Assembly: GCF_039023475.1 (NCBI RefSeq)
Contig: NZ_JBCHVB010000004.1
Location: forward strand, 124,001 to 188,000
Length of the DNA: 64,000 bases
Direction: 5' to 3'
DNA from: Erwinia sp039023475
GTDB taxonomy: Bacteria; Pseudomonadota; Gammaproteobacteria; Enterobacterales; Enterobacteriaceae
Numbering within the stretch: the first letter of the stretch is position 1; every line of letters starts with the position of its first letter. The position numbers and the translations under genes were made by a program. The notes beneath the pieces are model-generated. The model was not told where the DNA came from. It ran no database searches and saw nothing but the letters and a program-made list of their open reading frames with translations. This document shows, piece after piece, positions 34,602-43,663 of this stretch.

Positions 34602-35149
34602 TTGCTCTTCCTTAACGGTACGGAAGCCGGTCGGCCTGCCGTGAGTCGCCTTTATAGTCGCCACGATCTGCACAGTACAGGCAGCGGCCGCAAGTGAAAC
34701 GTGAGCCGATTATAAACAAATATTTTTTCCATAAAACGGCATTACAGAAGAAACATTTCATTTTGCGAGGGAGATCAAATTCTGTAGCGGATCGGCCTGC
34801 CGCAATGCGATCTCGCTGGCAAAGTGGTGGCCGAATAAGCAAATAAGCCTGCCGGTAGTAAATGGATTTGGCTGAACAATATCGTTCCTGCGCGTTGTCA
34901 GCCGCCTCCTGGCGGCAAAAAGCGAACTAAAACGGCCCCTGACGATCGGCACGCACGCTTGCATGGGCGGCAGAGAGAATTTTAGCCACCTCACATTTTT
35001 GGGCTATTAGTTTCATTTTATATTGAGATTGAAATTTTTATTCTCCATACTCTTTTTTCATGCAGCCCCGGACTTTCCCCTGGAGAGGTTCCCGTCACCC
35101 ACTGGAGTAACGCAGCCGTATGGACTTATCACATAAGGAAAAAAAAGGT
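34602..35149. promoter_or_regulatory. Divergent iolD-iolC control region
   Basis: 548 bp without a gene between two divergent operons. It is AT-rich near both ends. ATTTCAT occurs at 34755-34761, and a TTTCA...TGAAA pair (35011-35015 and 35030-35034) flanks a TATATTGAG core. These resemble the motifs before iolR and iolA/iolI and may bind IolR. I cannot place the promoters with confidence. Confidence 0.45.
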
Positions 35150-37069
35150 ATGAGTAGAGAACAGAAGCAGCTTGATGTGATTTGTATCGGGCGCATTGCC
35201 GTTGACCTCTACGGTCAGCAAATCGGCGCTCGCCTGGAGGATATGAGTACTTTTGCAAAATATCTGGGCGGCTCCTCCGGTAATGTCGCCTACGGCACGG
35301 CGATTCAGGGGCTGAAGTCCGCCATGCTGGCCCGCGTTGGCGATGAACATATGGGCCGGTTTTTGCGCGAGGAACTCCAGCGGGTGGGCGTGAATACCGA
35401 ATGTCTTATCACCGATAAAACGCGGCTGACCGGCCTGGTGATACTGGGTATCAAGGATGAAGATACTTTCCCGCTGGTGTTTTATCGTGATAACTGTGCG
35501 GACATGGGGCTGAAGCCAGAGGATATTGACGAGGCTTATATTACCTCTTCCCGGGCCGTTGCCGTCACCGGCACCCATCTTTCACATCCTGATACGCGGG
35601 CCGCCGTTCTTAAGGCGCTTGAGATTGCCCGCCGTCACGATCTTCGTACCGCCCTGGATATCGATTACCGCCCGGTACTGTGGGGACTGACCTCATTAGG
35701 CGACGGCGAAACGCGCTTCGTGGAATCACAGCACGTTACGCAACAGCTACAGGAAGTCCTGCACTACTTCGATCTGGTGGTAGGCACGGAAGAAGAATTT
35801 CATATCGCAGGCGGCAGTACGGATACCCTTACCGCCCTTAAAAATGTGCGGCAGGCGACGAAAGCGACGCTGGTGTGCAAACGGGGTCCGCTGGGCTGCG
35901 TCGTGCTGGAAGGCGATATTCCGGACAGCTGGCAGCAGACGACGCTGCAAAGCGGCGTACAGGTGGAGGTGCTTAACGTGCTGGGCGCCGGTGATGCGTT
36001 TATGTCCGGCCTGCTGCGCGGCTGGCTGAATGATGAAAGCTGGGAACAGGCCTGCCGCTATGCTAACGCCTGCGGCGCGCTGGTTGTCTCACGTCACGGC
36101 TGCGCGCCGGCGATGCCAACGAAGGCTGAACTGGATGACTTTCTCAGCCGCGATAAAGACGTGCTACGTCCCGATCTGGATACCCGTCTCAACCATCTCC
36201 ACCGCGTGACGACGCGCAAGCAGGTGTGGGAGGAACTGTGCGTTTTTGCTTTCGATCACCGCAAGCAGCTGGTTGATATGGCCGTGGAGGCTGGCGTGGA
36301 TACGTCACGGCTGCCCACCCTGAAAACGCTGCTGCTGCGGGCGGCAGAAGAGGCCTCCGCAGAAGCGGGCCTGACGCACCGCAGCGGCATTCTGGCCGAC
36401 ACCACCTACGGACAGCCCTCCCTGAATGCGATCACGGGTAAAGGCTGGTGGATTGGCCGCCCGGTAGAGATGCCCGGCTCACGGCCGCTTCGCCTTGAAC
36501 ATGGCAATATCGGCTCGCAGCTGGTCGACTGGCCGCAGGAGCACGTGGTCAAATGTCTGGTTTTCTACCATCCTCACGATCCCATTGCGCTGCGAAACGA
36601 GCAGGACGAGCTTATTCTGGATGTCTGGAAAGGCTGTAATAAAACCGGTCATGAGCTGCTGCTTGAAGTGATCCTTCCGGAAAACAGCGAGGATAAAAAG
36701 GAAGCTTACTATCTTGAGATGCTGACGCATTTTTATTCGCTGGGCATCCAGCCCGACTGGTGGAAGCTGCCGCCTCTGTCGCGGGAGAGCTGGGAAGCGA
36801 TTGGCGGGCTGATTGAACAGCAGGATCCCTACTGCCGCGGCATTCTGATCCTGGGCCTGGATGCGCCGGAGGAGAAGCTTAAGGCGGGATTCGCCGCTGC
36901 GGCGCAGGCGCCATGGGTCAAAGGCTTTGCCGTCGGCAGAACCATTTTTGGGCAGCCCTCCCGCCAGTGGCTGCTCGGTGAGCTGAATGATGAAGCCCTG
37001 ATTGCCCAGGTCAAAGATAATTACCTGACGCTGGTGAACTACTGGCGAGAGGTTCGGCCGGCGAAATAA
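35150..37069 (+). CDS. iolC: IolC: 5-dehydro-2-deoxygluconokinase fused to a DUF2090 (aldolase-like) domain
   Basis: A 639-residue two-domain protein. The N-terminal half (about 1-325) is a PfkB sugar kinase: DVICIGRIAVDLYGQQIG, YLGGSSGNVAYGTA and the catalytic NVLGAGDAFMSGL. It phosphorylates 2-deoxy-5-ke-gluconate. The C-terminal half (from about 335, KQVWEELCVFAFDHRKQLVD) is DUF2090, proposed in proteobacteria to act as the 5-dehydro-2-deoxyphosphogluconate aldolase that iolJ supplies in Bacillus. No iolJ is found here, which supports that role. The ATG at 35150 is chosen for the conserved start; an in-frame ATG at 35120 is possible. A terminator follows. Confidence 0.94.
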   Translation: MSREQKQLDVICIGRIAVDLYGQQIGARLEDMSTFAKYLGGSSGNVAYGTAIQGLKSAMLARVGDEHMGRFLREELQRVGVNTECLITDKTRLTGLVILGIKDEDTFPLVFYRDNCADMGLKPEDIDEAYITSSRAVAVTGTHLSHPDTRAAVLKALEIARRHDLRTALDIDYRPVLWGLTSLGDGETRFVESQHVTQQLQEVLHYFDLVVGTEEEFHIAGGSTDTLTALKNVRQATKATLVCKRGPLGCVVLEGDIPDSWQQTTLQSGVQVEVLNVLGAGDAFMSGLLRGWLNDESWEQACRYANACGALVVSRHGCAPAMPTKAELDDFLSRDKDVLRPDLDTRLNHLHRVTTRKQVWEELCVFAFDHRKQLVDMAVEAGVDTSRLPTLKTLLLRAAEEASAEAGLTHRSGILADTTYGQPSLNAITGKGWWIGRPVEMPGSRPLRLEHGNIGSQLVDWPQEHVVKCLVFYHPHDPIALRNEQDELILDVWKGCNKTGHELLLEVILPENSEDKKEAYYLEMLTHFYSLGIQPDWWKLPPLSRESWEAIGGLIEQQDPYCRGILILGLDAPEEKLKAGFAAAAQAPWVKGFAVGRTIFGQPSRQWLLGELNDEALIAQVKDNYLTLVNYWREVRPAK

Positions 37070-37076
37070 TCCGATC

Positions 37077-37105
37077 GGGGACGACAACCGTTGTCCCTTT
37101 TTTTT
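37077..37105 (+). terminator. Rho-independent terminator of iolC
   Basis: GGGACGACAAC-C-GTTGTC-CC region: GACAAC pairs with GTTGTC and outer GGG with CCC, followed by eight T, eight bases after the iolC stop. Confidence 0.85.
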
Positions 37106-37235
37106 AACAAGCAGCGGCTATTGAGTCGCTATAAATCGCCTGCAAACGTCAGATCGCTTTTTTCATCACGCTTAATTTTCATCGCGAACGTAATTTATTC
37201 CGGAAGATAACGGCCCGCCTGCGTATTTGTGACTG

Positions 37236-37255
37236 ATTTCATATCCCGATGAAAT
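37236..37255. promoter_or_regulatory. Candidate IolR operator upstream of iolR
   Basis: ATTTCAT-ATCCCG-ATGAAAT is a perfect 7 bp inverted repeat with a 6 bp centre, 96 bp before iolR. The half-site RTGAAAT recurs at 37280, and in both divergent iol intergenic regions, so it is a good candidate for autoregulation by IolR. Inference only. Confidence 0.5.
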
Positions 37256-37350
37256 AAATTCCCTGCTTCCGGTTAGCAAGTGAAATTTTTTGTTCATCTG
37301 GTAGAATATCGTACAGAAAAACATGACTCTTTTTTAAGTGAGCGGAAGTA

Positions 37351-38190
37351 ATGAATACGAATCCCACACAGCTTTCCCTGTTACAGGACGACATCCGCCG
37401 TCGCTATGACACATTAAGTAAGCGCCTCAAGCAGGTCGCCCGCTATATTCTCGACAACAGCAACAGCATCGCCTTTGATACCGTGGCCTCCATTGCCCAG
37501 CAGGCCGATGTGCCGCCCTCCACGCTGATCCGTTTTTCCAACGCTTTTGGCTTCAGCGGCTTTAACGAAATGAAACAGGTATTCCGTCAGCACCTGATGG
37601 AAGAGACCGTGAACTATACTGAGCGGGCCAGGCTGTTCCGGCAGACCGCGACGGACGAGACGGCCACGCCGCCTGAAACCCCGGCTGAAATCCTCAACGT
37701 GTTTACGATGGTAAACTCTCAGGCGCTCCAGCAGCTGGCCATGCAGACCAATCCTGAACAGCTCAACAAAGCGGTAGAGATGCTGAACCAGGCGGAAAAT
37801 ATTTACGTGATTGGCCTGCGCCGCTCCTTCAGCGTCGCCTCTTATCTGACCTATGCGCTGCGTCATCTTGAGCGACGTGCCTTTTTGATCGACGGCCTGG
37901 GCGGCATGTTTACCGAGCAGCTCAGCATGGTGAATCCGAAAGACGTGGTCATCGCCATCAGCTATTCCCCCTATGCGCGGGAAGCCGTGGAGCTGGTTGA
38001 GCTGGGAGCCCGGCGCGGCGCGCAGCTGATTGCCATTACCGACAGCCAGGTCAGCCCGCTGGCCGCCTTCAGCGATGTCTGTTTTGTCGTGCGGGAAGCG
38101 CAGGTCGACGGATTCCGCTCACAGGTAGCCTCCCTTTGCCTGGCGCAGACGCTGGCCGTTTCACTGGCGCTGAATAACGCAAAAGCCTGA
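37351..38190 (+). CDS. iolR: RpiR-family transcriptional regulator IolR
   Basis: A 279-residue regulator of the MurR/RpiR family: an N-terminal helix-turn-helix (about 12-85; KQVARYILDNSNSIAFDTVA, VPPSTLIRFSNAFGFSGFNE) and a C-terminal SIS sugar-phosphate-sensing domain (about 125-265; NIYVIGLRRSFSVASYL, VIAISYSPYAREAVEL). In Salmonella and rhizobia, RpiR-type IolR represses the iol genes and a pathway intermediate relieves repression. It is downstream of iolC after the iolC terminator, with its own 280 bp promoter region holding a palindrome. Confidence 0.92.
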   Translation: MNTNPTQLSLLQDDIRRRYDTLSKRLKQVARYILDNSNSIAFDTVASIAQQADVPPSTLIRFSNAFGFSGFNEMKQVFRQHLMEETVNYTERARLFRQTATDETATPPETPAEILNVFTMVNSQALQQLAMQTNPEQLNKAVEMLNQAENIYVIGLRRSFSVASYLTYALRHLERRAFLIDGLGGMFTEQLSMVNPKDVVIAISYSPYAREAVELVELGARRGAQLIAITDSQVSPLAAFSDVCFVVREAQVDGFRSQVASLCLAQTLAVSLALNNAKA

Positions 38191-38506
38191 CCCTTCCCAG
38201 CGTGGCGTACACCCCGCTCATTTCTTAACACGTCGCCGGGGCGGGTTGATCCGCCCCGCCACAGCCGGCAGGTCGTCAGACGGAAGTCAGCGGCGCCGTC
38301 TGTTCAGCCAGACTGTCATTGAATCACTGAATATGCCCCAGGACGTGCTGGCTATGCTGGCACAGTAGCAGGCGCAGCCCAGCGGAGCGTTCTGCGGAAC
38401 GCATGGGGCCGTTTGGCCTGCGTGCTTGCAGAAAAGCAGTGCAGAAAAAACCGGCTGGACGTACTTGTCCAGCCGGTCAGCGTTACTGATAACAACACCA
38501 CTGCGA
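38191..38506. other. iolR-iolB convergent spacer
   Basis: 316 bp between the stops of iolR and iolB. A GC hairpin (GGGGCGG / CCGCCCC, 38238-38257) lies behind iolR and a terminator serves iolB. The middle has an open frame ending in NMPQDVLAMLAQ at about 38370 but no start or recognisable similarity; I see no gene. Confidence 0.5.
38445..38477 (-). terminator. Rho-independent terminator of the iolA-iolB operon
   Basis: ACCGGCTGGAC, loop GTACTT, GTCCAGCCGGT gives an 11 bp stem; on the minus strand it is followed by six T. It lies 30 bases beyond the iolB stop. Confidence 0.88.
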
Positions 38507-39325
38507 TTAATCCTCGCGCGGATAAGCCTCGCTGTTCACCCAGGCATGATCCTCTTCCCAGCTGAACTTCCACAGGCGCACCGGCCCCGCCATTACGTTA
38601 AGGTAATAGTTATCGTAACCGGCAATCGTGGCCACAGGATGATAGCCACGCGGCACGGTCACCACGTCCCTGTTGTAGGCCGCCATGCACTCGTCCAGCG
38701 ATCGATCGTCGGTATAGACGCGCTGCATGGCAAACCCCTGGGGCGGATTAAAACGGTGGTAGTAGGTCTCTTCGAGATAGGTTTCGTTCTCTGAGTTTTC
38801 ACTGTCATGTTTATGGCTGGGATAGGAGCTGGTATTGCCCTCGTCGGTATAGACCTCCACCACCAGCAGACTGTCGGCCGGTTCATTATCCGGCAGGATA
38901 TTGTGCACCAGCCGCTGATTATGCCCCTTTCCGCGCTGCTCAACGCCCACATCCTCAGGTGCGATCAGCCTTGCCGGCAGCGAGCCATTGCCAGGCGCGC
39001 TGCAAACCGCCAGCTCCAGATCCGATTCGGCGTAAATCTCAACCTCATCGTGATGGGGAACGTAGACGGAGTAAGGGGGAATGCGCTCAAACGGCGACAT
39101 ACGTTTACCGATACCCGAAAATTCGGCATGGCGGGTTTTGACCGACGCCAGCCCGGCGACCAGCACCAGGCAGAGCTCTTTTTCGCCGCTGGTAAGCTTA
39201 AGGGTCTGCCCCTGCTTCAGCTGATAAGCCTCAAACCCGACGTAGCGCCAGCCTGCGCTTTCCGGCGTGACCTGCTGAATACGCCCCTGCGCATCCGGTT
39301 TCTGTACTCTGGATAGCAATGTCAT
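38507..39325 (-). CDS. iolB: 5-deoxy-glucuronate isomerase
   Basis: IolB isomerises 5-deoxy-D-glucuronate to 2-deoxy-5-keto-D-gluconate. The 272-residue product is a bicupin: metal ligands appear in SSYPSHKHDSENSENETYLE and the C-terminal cupin includes MAAYNRDVVTVPRGYHPVAT and the ending NVMAGPVRLWKFSWEEDHAW. Length fits the family. It follows iolA by 17 bp in one operon. Confidence 0.95.
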   Translation of the reverse strand: MTLLSRVQKPDAQGRIQQVTPESAGWRYVGFEAYQLKQGQTLKLTSGEKELCLVLVAGLASVKTRHAEFSGIGKRMSPFERIPPYSVYVPHHDEVEIYAESDLELAVCSAPGNGSLPARLIAPEDVGVEQRGKGHNQRLVHNILPDNEPADSLLVVEVYTDEGNTSSYPSHKHDSENSENETYLEETYYHRFNPPQGFAMQRVYTDDRSLDECMAAYNRDVVTVPRGYHPVATIAGYDNYYLNVMAGPVRLWKFSWEEDHAWVNSEAYPRED

Positions 39326-39342
39326 GCTGCTCCTCCTTGTGA

Positions 39343-40848
39343 TTAACCCAGCGTTGGCATACTGAACTCAGAAACGGTTTTCTGCCCGGAAGGCCAGCGC
39401 ACGGTGGCGGTTTTCATCCGCGTATAAAAGCGCACGCCGTCGGGACCGTGCACGTTCAGCGCGCCAAATACGGAGCGCTTCCAGCCGCCAAAGCTGTGGA
39501 ACGCCATAGGCACCGGCACCGGGACATTGACGCCCACCATGCCTGCCTGCACTTCGCGCACAAAATCGCGTCCGGTATGACCGTTGCTGGTAAAGATGGC
39601 GCTGCCGTTGCCAAACTCATGGCTGTTGACCAGCTTCAGAGCCGTGGCATAGTCCGGCGCGCGCATAATGCTCAGCACCGGCCCGAAGATCTCTTCGCGC
39701 CAGATGACCATCTCTGAGGTCACGTTATCAAACAGCGTGCCGCCAACGTAGTAGCCTTCCGCATAGCCAGGCACCTGAAGATGACGGCCATCCACGACCA
39801 GCGTCGCGCCTTCCTCCACCCCTTTATCGATGTAGCCAAGGACTTTTTTCTGGTGCGCGGCAGAGACCACCGGCCCCATCTCATTCTCCTCGCTGCCTTT
39901 CTGCATACCGGGGCCAACGCGTAACGCGTTGACCAGCGGCGTCAGGGCCGCGATCAGGTTATCGGCTGTCTCGTCCCCCACCGCCACCACCACCGGCAGC
40001 GCCATGCAGCGCTCGCCTGCCGAGCCGAAGGCGCCGCCCATAATGGCGTTTACCGTCGCGTCCAGATCGGCATCCGGCATGACGATGGCGTGGTTCTTCG
40101 CCGCGCCAAAAGCCTGAACGCGTTTACCATATGCGCTGGCGGTTTTATAAATGTGTTCGGCCACGCCGGAAGAGCCCACGAAACTGACGGCCTGTACGCG
40201 GGGATCTTTGTAGAGCTGCTCAGCATCTTCATTCGAGCAGTGGACGACGTTGAATACCCCATCGGGCAGGCCTGCTTCAGTCAGCAGCTCCGCCATGCGC
40301 ACCGCAGCAGAGGGATCCAGCGCCGGTGGCTTAAGTACGAAGGTATTGCCACAGGCCAGCGCAATCGGGAACATCCAGAGGGGGACCATCGCCGGGAAGT
40401 TAAACGGCGTAATGCCGGCCACGACGCCCAGCGGCTGCATCAGCGAATAGCTGTCCACGCCGGTAGCCACGTCCGCAGAGTTCTCCCCCTTAATCAGATG
40501 CGGAATACCGCAGGCAAACTCCACCACCTCCAGGCCGCGGGTGATCTCGCCCTGCGCATCGGACCAGACTTTGCCATGCTCGCTGACGATCAGCGCGGCC
40601 AGTTCGTCGCGATGCTGCTCCATCAGGGCTTTGAAATTGAACAGCACGCGGGCGCGGCGCAGTGGCGAGGTGCGGGACCAGTCTTCGAAAGCGTTATGGG
40701 CGACCTCGATCGCTTTTTCGACCTCATCCGCCGTACTTTGTGTCAACTCGCGTACCGTTTTACCGGTGGCCGGATCGTACACCGGAATGGTTTCATTGCT
40801 GGCGCTCAAAGACGTTTTCCCGCCAATAAAGTTTCCTACGATAGTCAT
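39343..40848 (-). CDS. iolA: Methylmalonate-semialdehyde dehydrogenase (CoA-acylating)
   Basis: A 501-residue aldehyde dehydrogenase that converts malonate semialdehyde (inositol route) or methylmalonate semialdehyde (valine route) to acetyl-CoA or propionyl-CoA with NAD+ and CoA. The N-terminal NFIGGKTS start, PLGVVAGITPFNFPAMVPLW, VGSSGVAEHIYKTA and the catalytic cysteine in GSAGERCMALPV are those of MmsA/IolA. The frame continues to 40920, but the ATG at 40848 gives the family start. It heads the iolA-iolB operon and is divergent from iolI. Confidence 0.95.
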   Translation of the reverse strand: MTIVGNFIGGKTSLSASNETIPVYDPATGKTVRELTQSTADEVEKAIEVAHNAFEDWSRTSPLRRARVLFNFKALMEQHRDELAALIVSEHGKVWSDAQGEITRGLEVVEFACGIPHLIKGENSADVATGVDSYSLMQPLGVVAGITPFNFPAMVPLWMFPIALACGNTFVLKPPALDPSAAVRMAELLTEAGLPDGVFNVVHCSNEDAEQLYKDPRVQAVSFVGSSGVAEHIYKTASAYGKRVQAFGAAKNHAIVMPDADLDATVNAIMGGAFGSAGERCMALPVVVAVGDETADNLIAALTPLVNALRVGPGMQKGSEENEMGPVVSAAHQKKVLGYIDKGVEEGATLVVDGRHLQVPGYAEGYYVGGTLFDNVTSEMVIWREEIFGPVLSIMRAPDYATALKLVNSHEFGNGSAIFTSNGHTGRDFVREVQAGMVGVNVPVPVPMAFHSFGGWKRSVFGALNVHGPDGVRFYTRMKTATVRWPSGQKTVSEFSMPTLG

Positions 40849-41337
40849 ATTCTGGCCTCTTTGATGTGAGTGATCGCTGGAGCCGCTGCTGCAATCGCAC
40901 CCGCTCTCTGCACGGATCAATGCCGTTTGCGTGAAATGACACTATTATAATGGAATGAATTTTTCAAACAGATAAGTTTAGAAAATTCATTTTTAGCGGA
41001 CTGGATCGCATTTCACTGAGCGCGCCTGCAACATCCGGCGCTCTCTGAAAAAAATGTCCCGGCGCCTGTCAAAGGCGGCTATATCTCACTGTCTGCGCCT
41101 TCATTCTTTCTTTTTATCCTCTTGACTGGTCCCTCAATGGGATAGCTAAGTCGTCATATCACACTCCCCCCTTACCGGAATGACAAAAAATTTTGCGGCA
41201 AGGATCTAAAAATTTTAATTCCATTATATAAATATTATGAAATAAATGTTTTCTTATGACTGTCCCGTAAACCGGCCGATCACCCAGCCATTCCGGAAGG
41301 CCGTGTGCGCATTCTCTTATTTTAAAGGAGCAACAAG
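40849..41337. promoter_or_regulatory. Divergent iolA-iolI control region
   Basis: 489 bp without a gene. GTGAAAT (40931), ATTTCAC (41010) and ATGAAAT (41237) repeat the half-site of the palindrome at iolR; ATGAAATAAAT at 41237 is identical to 11 bases at 37249. TATAATGGAAT occurs at 40945-40955 and, inverted, at about 41218-41228, nearly mirror images toward each gene. This suggests paired operator/promoter elements. Confidence 0.45.
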
Positions 41338-42153
41338 ATGGCAATCGATCCGACCCGCTTTTGCATCAATCGTAAAATCGCCCCCAATCTGACCATTGAG
41401 GCTTTCTTTAAGATGGTCCACGGCCTGGGCCTGAATAAAGTGGAACTGCGCAATGACATGCGCAGCGGCCAGGTTACGGATGACCTCAGCCATGCGGAGG
41501 TGCGCGAACTGGCGCAACGCTATGGGCTGGAAATTGTCACTATCAATGCGGTGTATCCTTTCAATCAGCCAGATGATGCGCTGCTGAAGAAAACAGAAGG
41601 GTTACTGAAAGATGCGCAAGGCGTTGGGGCAAAAGCGCTGGTACTCTGCCCGTTAAACGACGGAACGCAGATCGGTGCCGATCGGACGGTCAGCGCGCTG
41701 AAAACGCTCGCCCCACTGTTTGAGAAATACGGTATTGAAGGCCTGGTTGAGCCGCTCGGTTTTCCCGTCAGTTCGCTACGTTCCCTGTCTCAGGCCGGCG
41801 CCCTGATCCGCGATGCCCGCGTGCCTTTCCGTCTGGTACTGGATACCTTCCATCACCATCTTTATGAAAAAGCGGAGGAGGAGTTTGCGCAGGGTATTGA
41901 CGTCAAGGCGATCGGCCTGGTTCATCTCTCAGGCGTGGAAGATGACCGTCCCACCCGTGACCTGACGGATGAGGAGCGGATTATGCTGAGCGAAAGTGAC
42001 CGGCTGAACAGCGCCACCCAGGTGCAGCGGCTGGAAGAAGCAGGCTATAAAGGCATCTACGCGTTTGAACCTTTCTCATCAGTCATGGAAGGCTGGAACG
42101 AGGAAGATATCATCCGGGAAATCCGCCAGAGCATTCAGCTGTTGCAGCGCTGA
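41338..42153 (+). CDS. iolI: IolI-type inosose isomerase (TIM barrel)
   Basis: A 271-residue xylose-isomerase-like TIM barrel. IolI of Bacillus interconverts scyllo-inosose and 1-keto-D-chiro-inositol, letting cells use D-chiro-inositol. Metal ligands are visible in GLVEPLGFPVSS, RLVLDTFHHHLYEK, GLVHLSGVEDDRP and YAFEPFSSV. Similarity to the B. subtilis protein is only at family level, so the precise substrate is uncertain; Salmonella carries two such paralogues. The ATG at 41338 follows AAAGGAG. It is transcribed alone, divergent from iolA. Confidence 0.82.
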   Translation: MAIDPTRFCINRKIAPNLTIEAFFKMVHGLGLNKVELRNDMRSGQVTDDLSHAEVRELAQRYGLEIVTINAVYPFNQPDDALLKKTEGLLKDAQGVGAKALVLCPLNDGTQIGADRTVSALKTLAPLFEKYGIEGLVEPLGFPVSSLRSLSQAGALIRDARVPFRLVLDTFHHHLYEKAEEEFAQGIDVKAIGLVHLSGVEDDRPTRDLTDEERIMLSESDRLNSATQVQRLEEAGYKGIYAFEPFSSVMEGWNEEDIIREIRQSIQLLQR

Positions 42154-42190
42154 ACGACCTTCTGTCAGTAACGACGACAGATCTGAACGC

Positions 42191-42231
42191 CATTTTGCCG
42201 CTTCGCGGGCTCACCGCGAGGGGGCAAAATG
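42191..42231 (+). terminator. Long hairpin after iolI
   Basis: CATTTTGCC pairs with GGCAAAATG and inner CGCGG with CCGCG around GCTCA. It lies between the convergent ends of iolI and yhhS. No T-run follows, so termination is inferred from position. Confidence 0.45.
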
Positions 42232-42290
42232 AGAGGATCGGCATCATCCTGACGGCTCAGGCGATCGGCATCGTTTTTATCACGCCGTCG

Positions 42291-43508
42291 TTAAGGCGCG
42301 CCGGCCTGTGCCGCTTTTTCGCTAAGTCTTCGCTTCAGCCTCAGCGTCATCACCAGCGCCAGACAGACCAGCAGCCCGCTTAACAGGTAGATAACCGGAA
42401 CGCCGAAATAGCTCATGATTATGCCCGCCAGCGGCCCGGTGATCCCGAGCGACAGGTCCATAAAGGCGGTATAGGTTGCCAGCGCGCTGCCCTGGTTTTG
42501 CGGCGGAACGGCTTTGACGGCCACCACGCCTATCGCAGGAAAAACCAGGGAGAAGCCCGCGCCGGTCAGAAATGCACCCAGCTTCGCCACCCACGGATCG
42601 GCGGCGCCCCAGACCAGAAACAGGCCCACGGCCTCGACCAGAAAACAGACCAGCGCCACGGAAAGTCCGCCGTGTCGGTTAATGGCACCCGGAAACAGCA
42701 GTCGCGTGCCGACAAAAGCGCCGCTGAACAGCGTTAGCGCCCATGCGGCACCCTCCCAGCCTTTTGCCTGATAGAACAGGGTAATAAAGGTCGCGATAAC
42801 GCCAAATCCGGCCGACCCCATCGCCAGAATAATGCCAAACCCCCAGATTTTCCCCAGCACCGCGCGAAAAGGCAGCGGCTTCCCTTTACTGCTTTTGACC
42901 GTTGGGCGTGGGAGCGCCAGGAGAATGCCCGCCAGCGCGATGGCAATGATGATCCCTGCCAGCAGCAGCAGGCCGCCCCAGTGATAGATAGCCACGCCAA
43001 GCGGTGCGCCGACCGCCATCGCGCCATAGGTAAAGACGCCATTCCAGGAGATGACCCGGCCGATATGCAGCGATCCCACGACGCCGACGCCCCACAATGT
43101 CGACCCTGTTCCGGCAAAGCTTTGCCCAATCCCTAAAATGATCCTGCCCACGCAAAGCAGTACCAGACTCAGGATCGGTATTCCCGCGCCAGCGACCGCC
43201 AGCGCGTAAAAGACGCCGCTCAGGAAACAGCCGCAAAGCCCCAGAATAACCACTTTCTTCGGCCCCCACCGATCGGCAAAGCGCCCCGAATAAGGACGGC
43301 TGAGGAGCGTGGCGAAGTACTGAAGGCTGATCACAAACCCGGCCCAGAAGGCGCCGTAGCCCATAACATCATGTACATAGCCCGGTAAAACGGCCAGCGG
43401 TAATCCGATGGTCAGATAGCTGGCAAAATTGAACATCACGACGGAGATAATACGCAGGTTTAAGCGTAAACCGCCTGGAACAGACTCCGGTCCAGGTTGC
43501 TCAGGCAT
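42291..43508 (-). CDS. yhhS: MFS transporter YhhS
   Basis: A 405-residue major facilitator, same length as E. coli YhhS, with 12 predicted helices and the MFS motif in GRFADRWGPKKVVILG. Conserved segments include FNFASYLTIGLPLAVLPGYV and GQSFAGTGSTLWGVGVVG. E. coli YhhS was linked to arabinose efflux and glyphosate tolerance; the natural substrate is unknown. In E. coli it lies between dcrB and yhhT; here the iol island separates it from dcrB and an ABC transporter from yhhT. Confidence 0.94.
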   Translation of the reverse strand: MPEQPGPESVPGGLRLNLRIISVVMFNFASYLTIGLPLAVLPGYVHDVMGYGAFWAGFVISLQYFATLLSRPYSGRFADRWGPKKVVILGLCGCFLSGVFYALAVAGAGIPILSLVLLCVGRIILGIGQSFAGTGSTLWGVGVVGSLHIGRVISWNGVFTYGAMAVGAPLGVAIYHWGGLLLLAGIIIAIALAGILLALPRPTVKSSKGKPLPFRAVLGKIWGFGIILAMGSAGFGVIATFITLFYQAKGWEGAAWALTLFSGAFVGTRLLFPGAINRHGGLSVALVCFLVEAVGLFLVWGAADPWVAKLGAFLTGAGFSLVFPAIGVVAVKAVPPQNQGSALATYTAFMDLSLGITGPLAGIIMSYFGVPVIYLLSGLLVCLALVMTLRLKRRLSEKAAQAGAP

Positions 43509-43663
43509 GGAGATACTACCCTGTGGGAAAATCGAAGTTTTACTATAACCATTTTTGCGCGAAAAGATCGCCTCTGACGGCGATTACCGTTTTATACCGC
43601 CATCAATCCGTCATATAGCCTCTCTATACTGCCGCGTTAATGAAATCCCAAAGAGGATAAAAT

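Noticed and set aside
38260..38370. Gene remnant ending in NMPQDVLAMLAQ
   Set aside because: Open for about 40 codons but has no start or ribosome site and no similarity I recognise; left as spacer.
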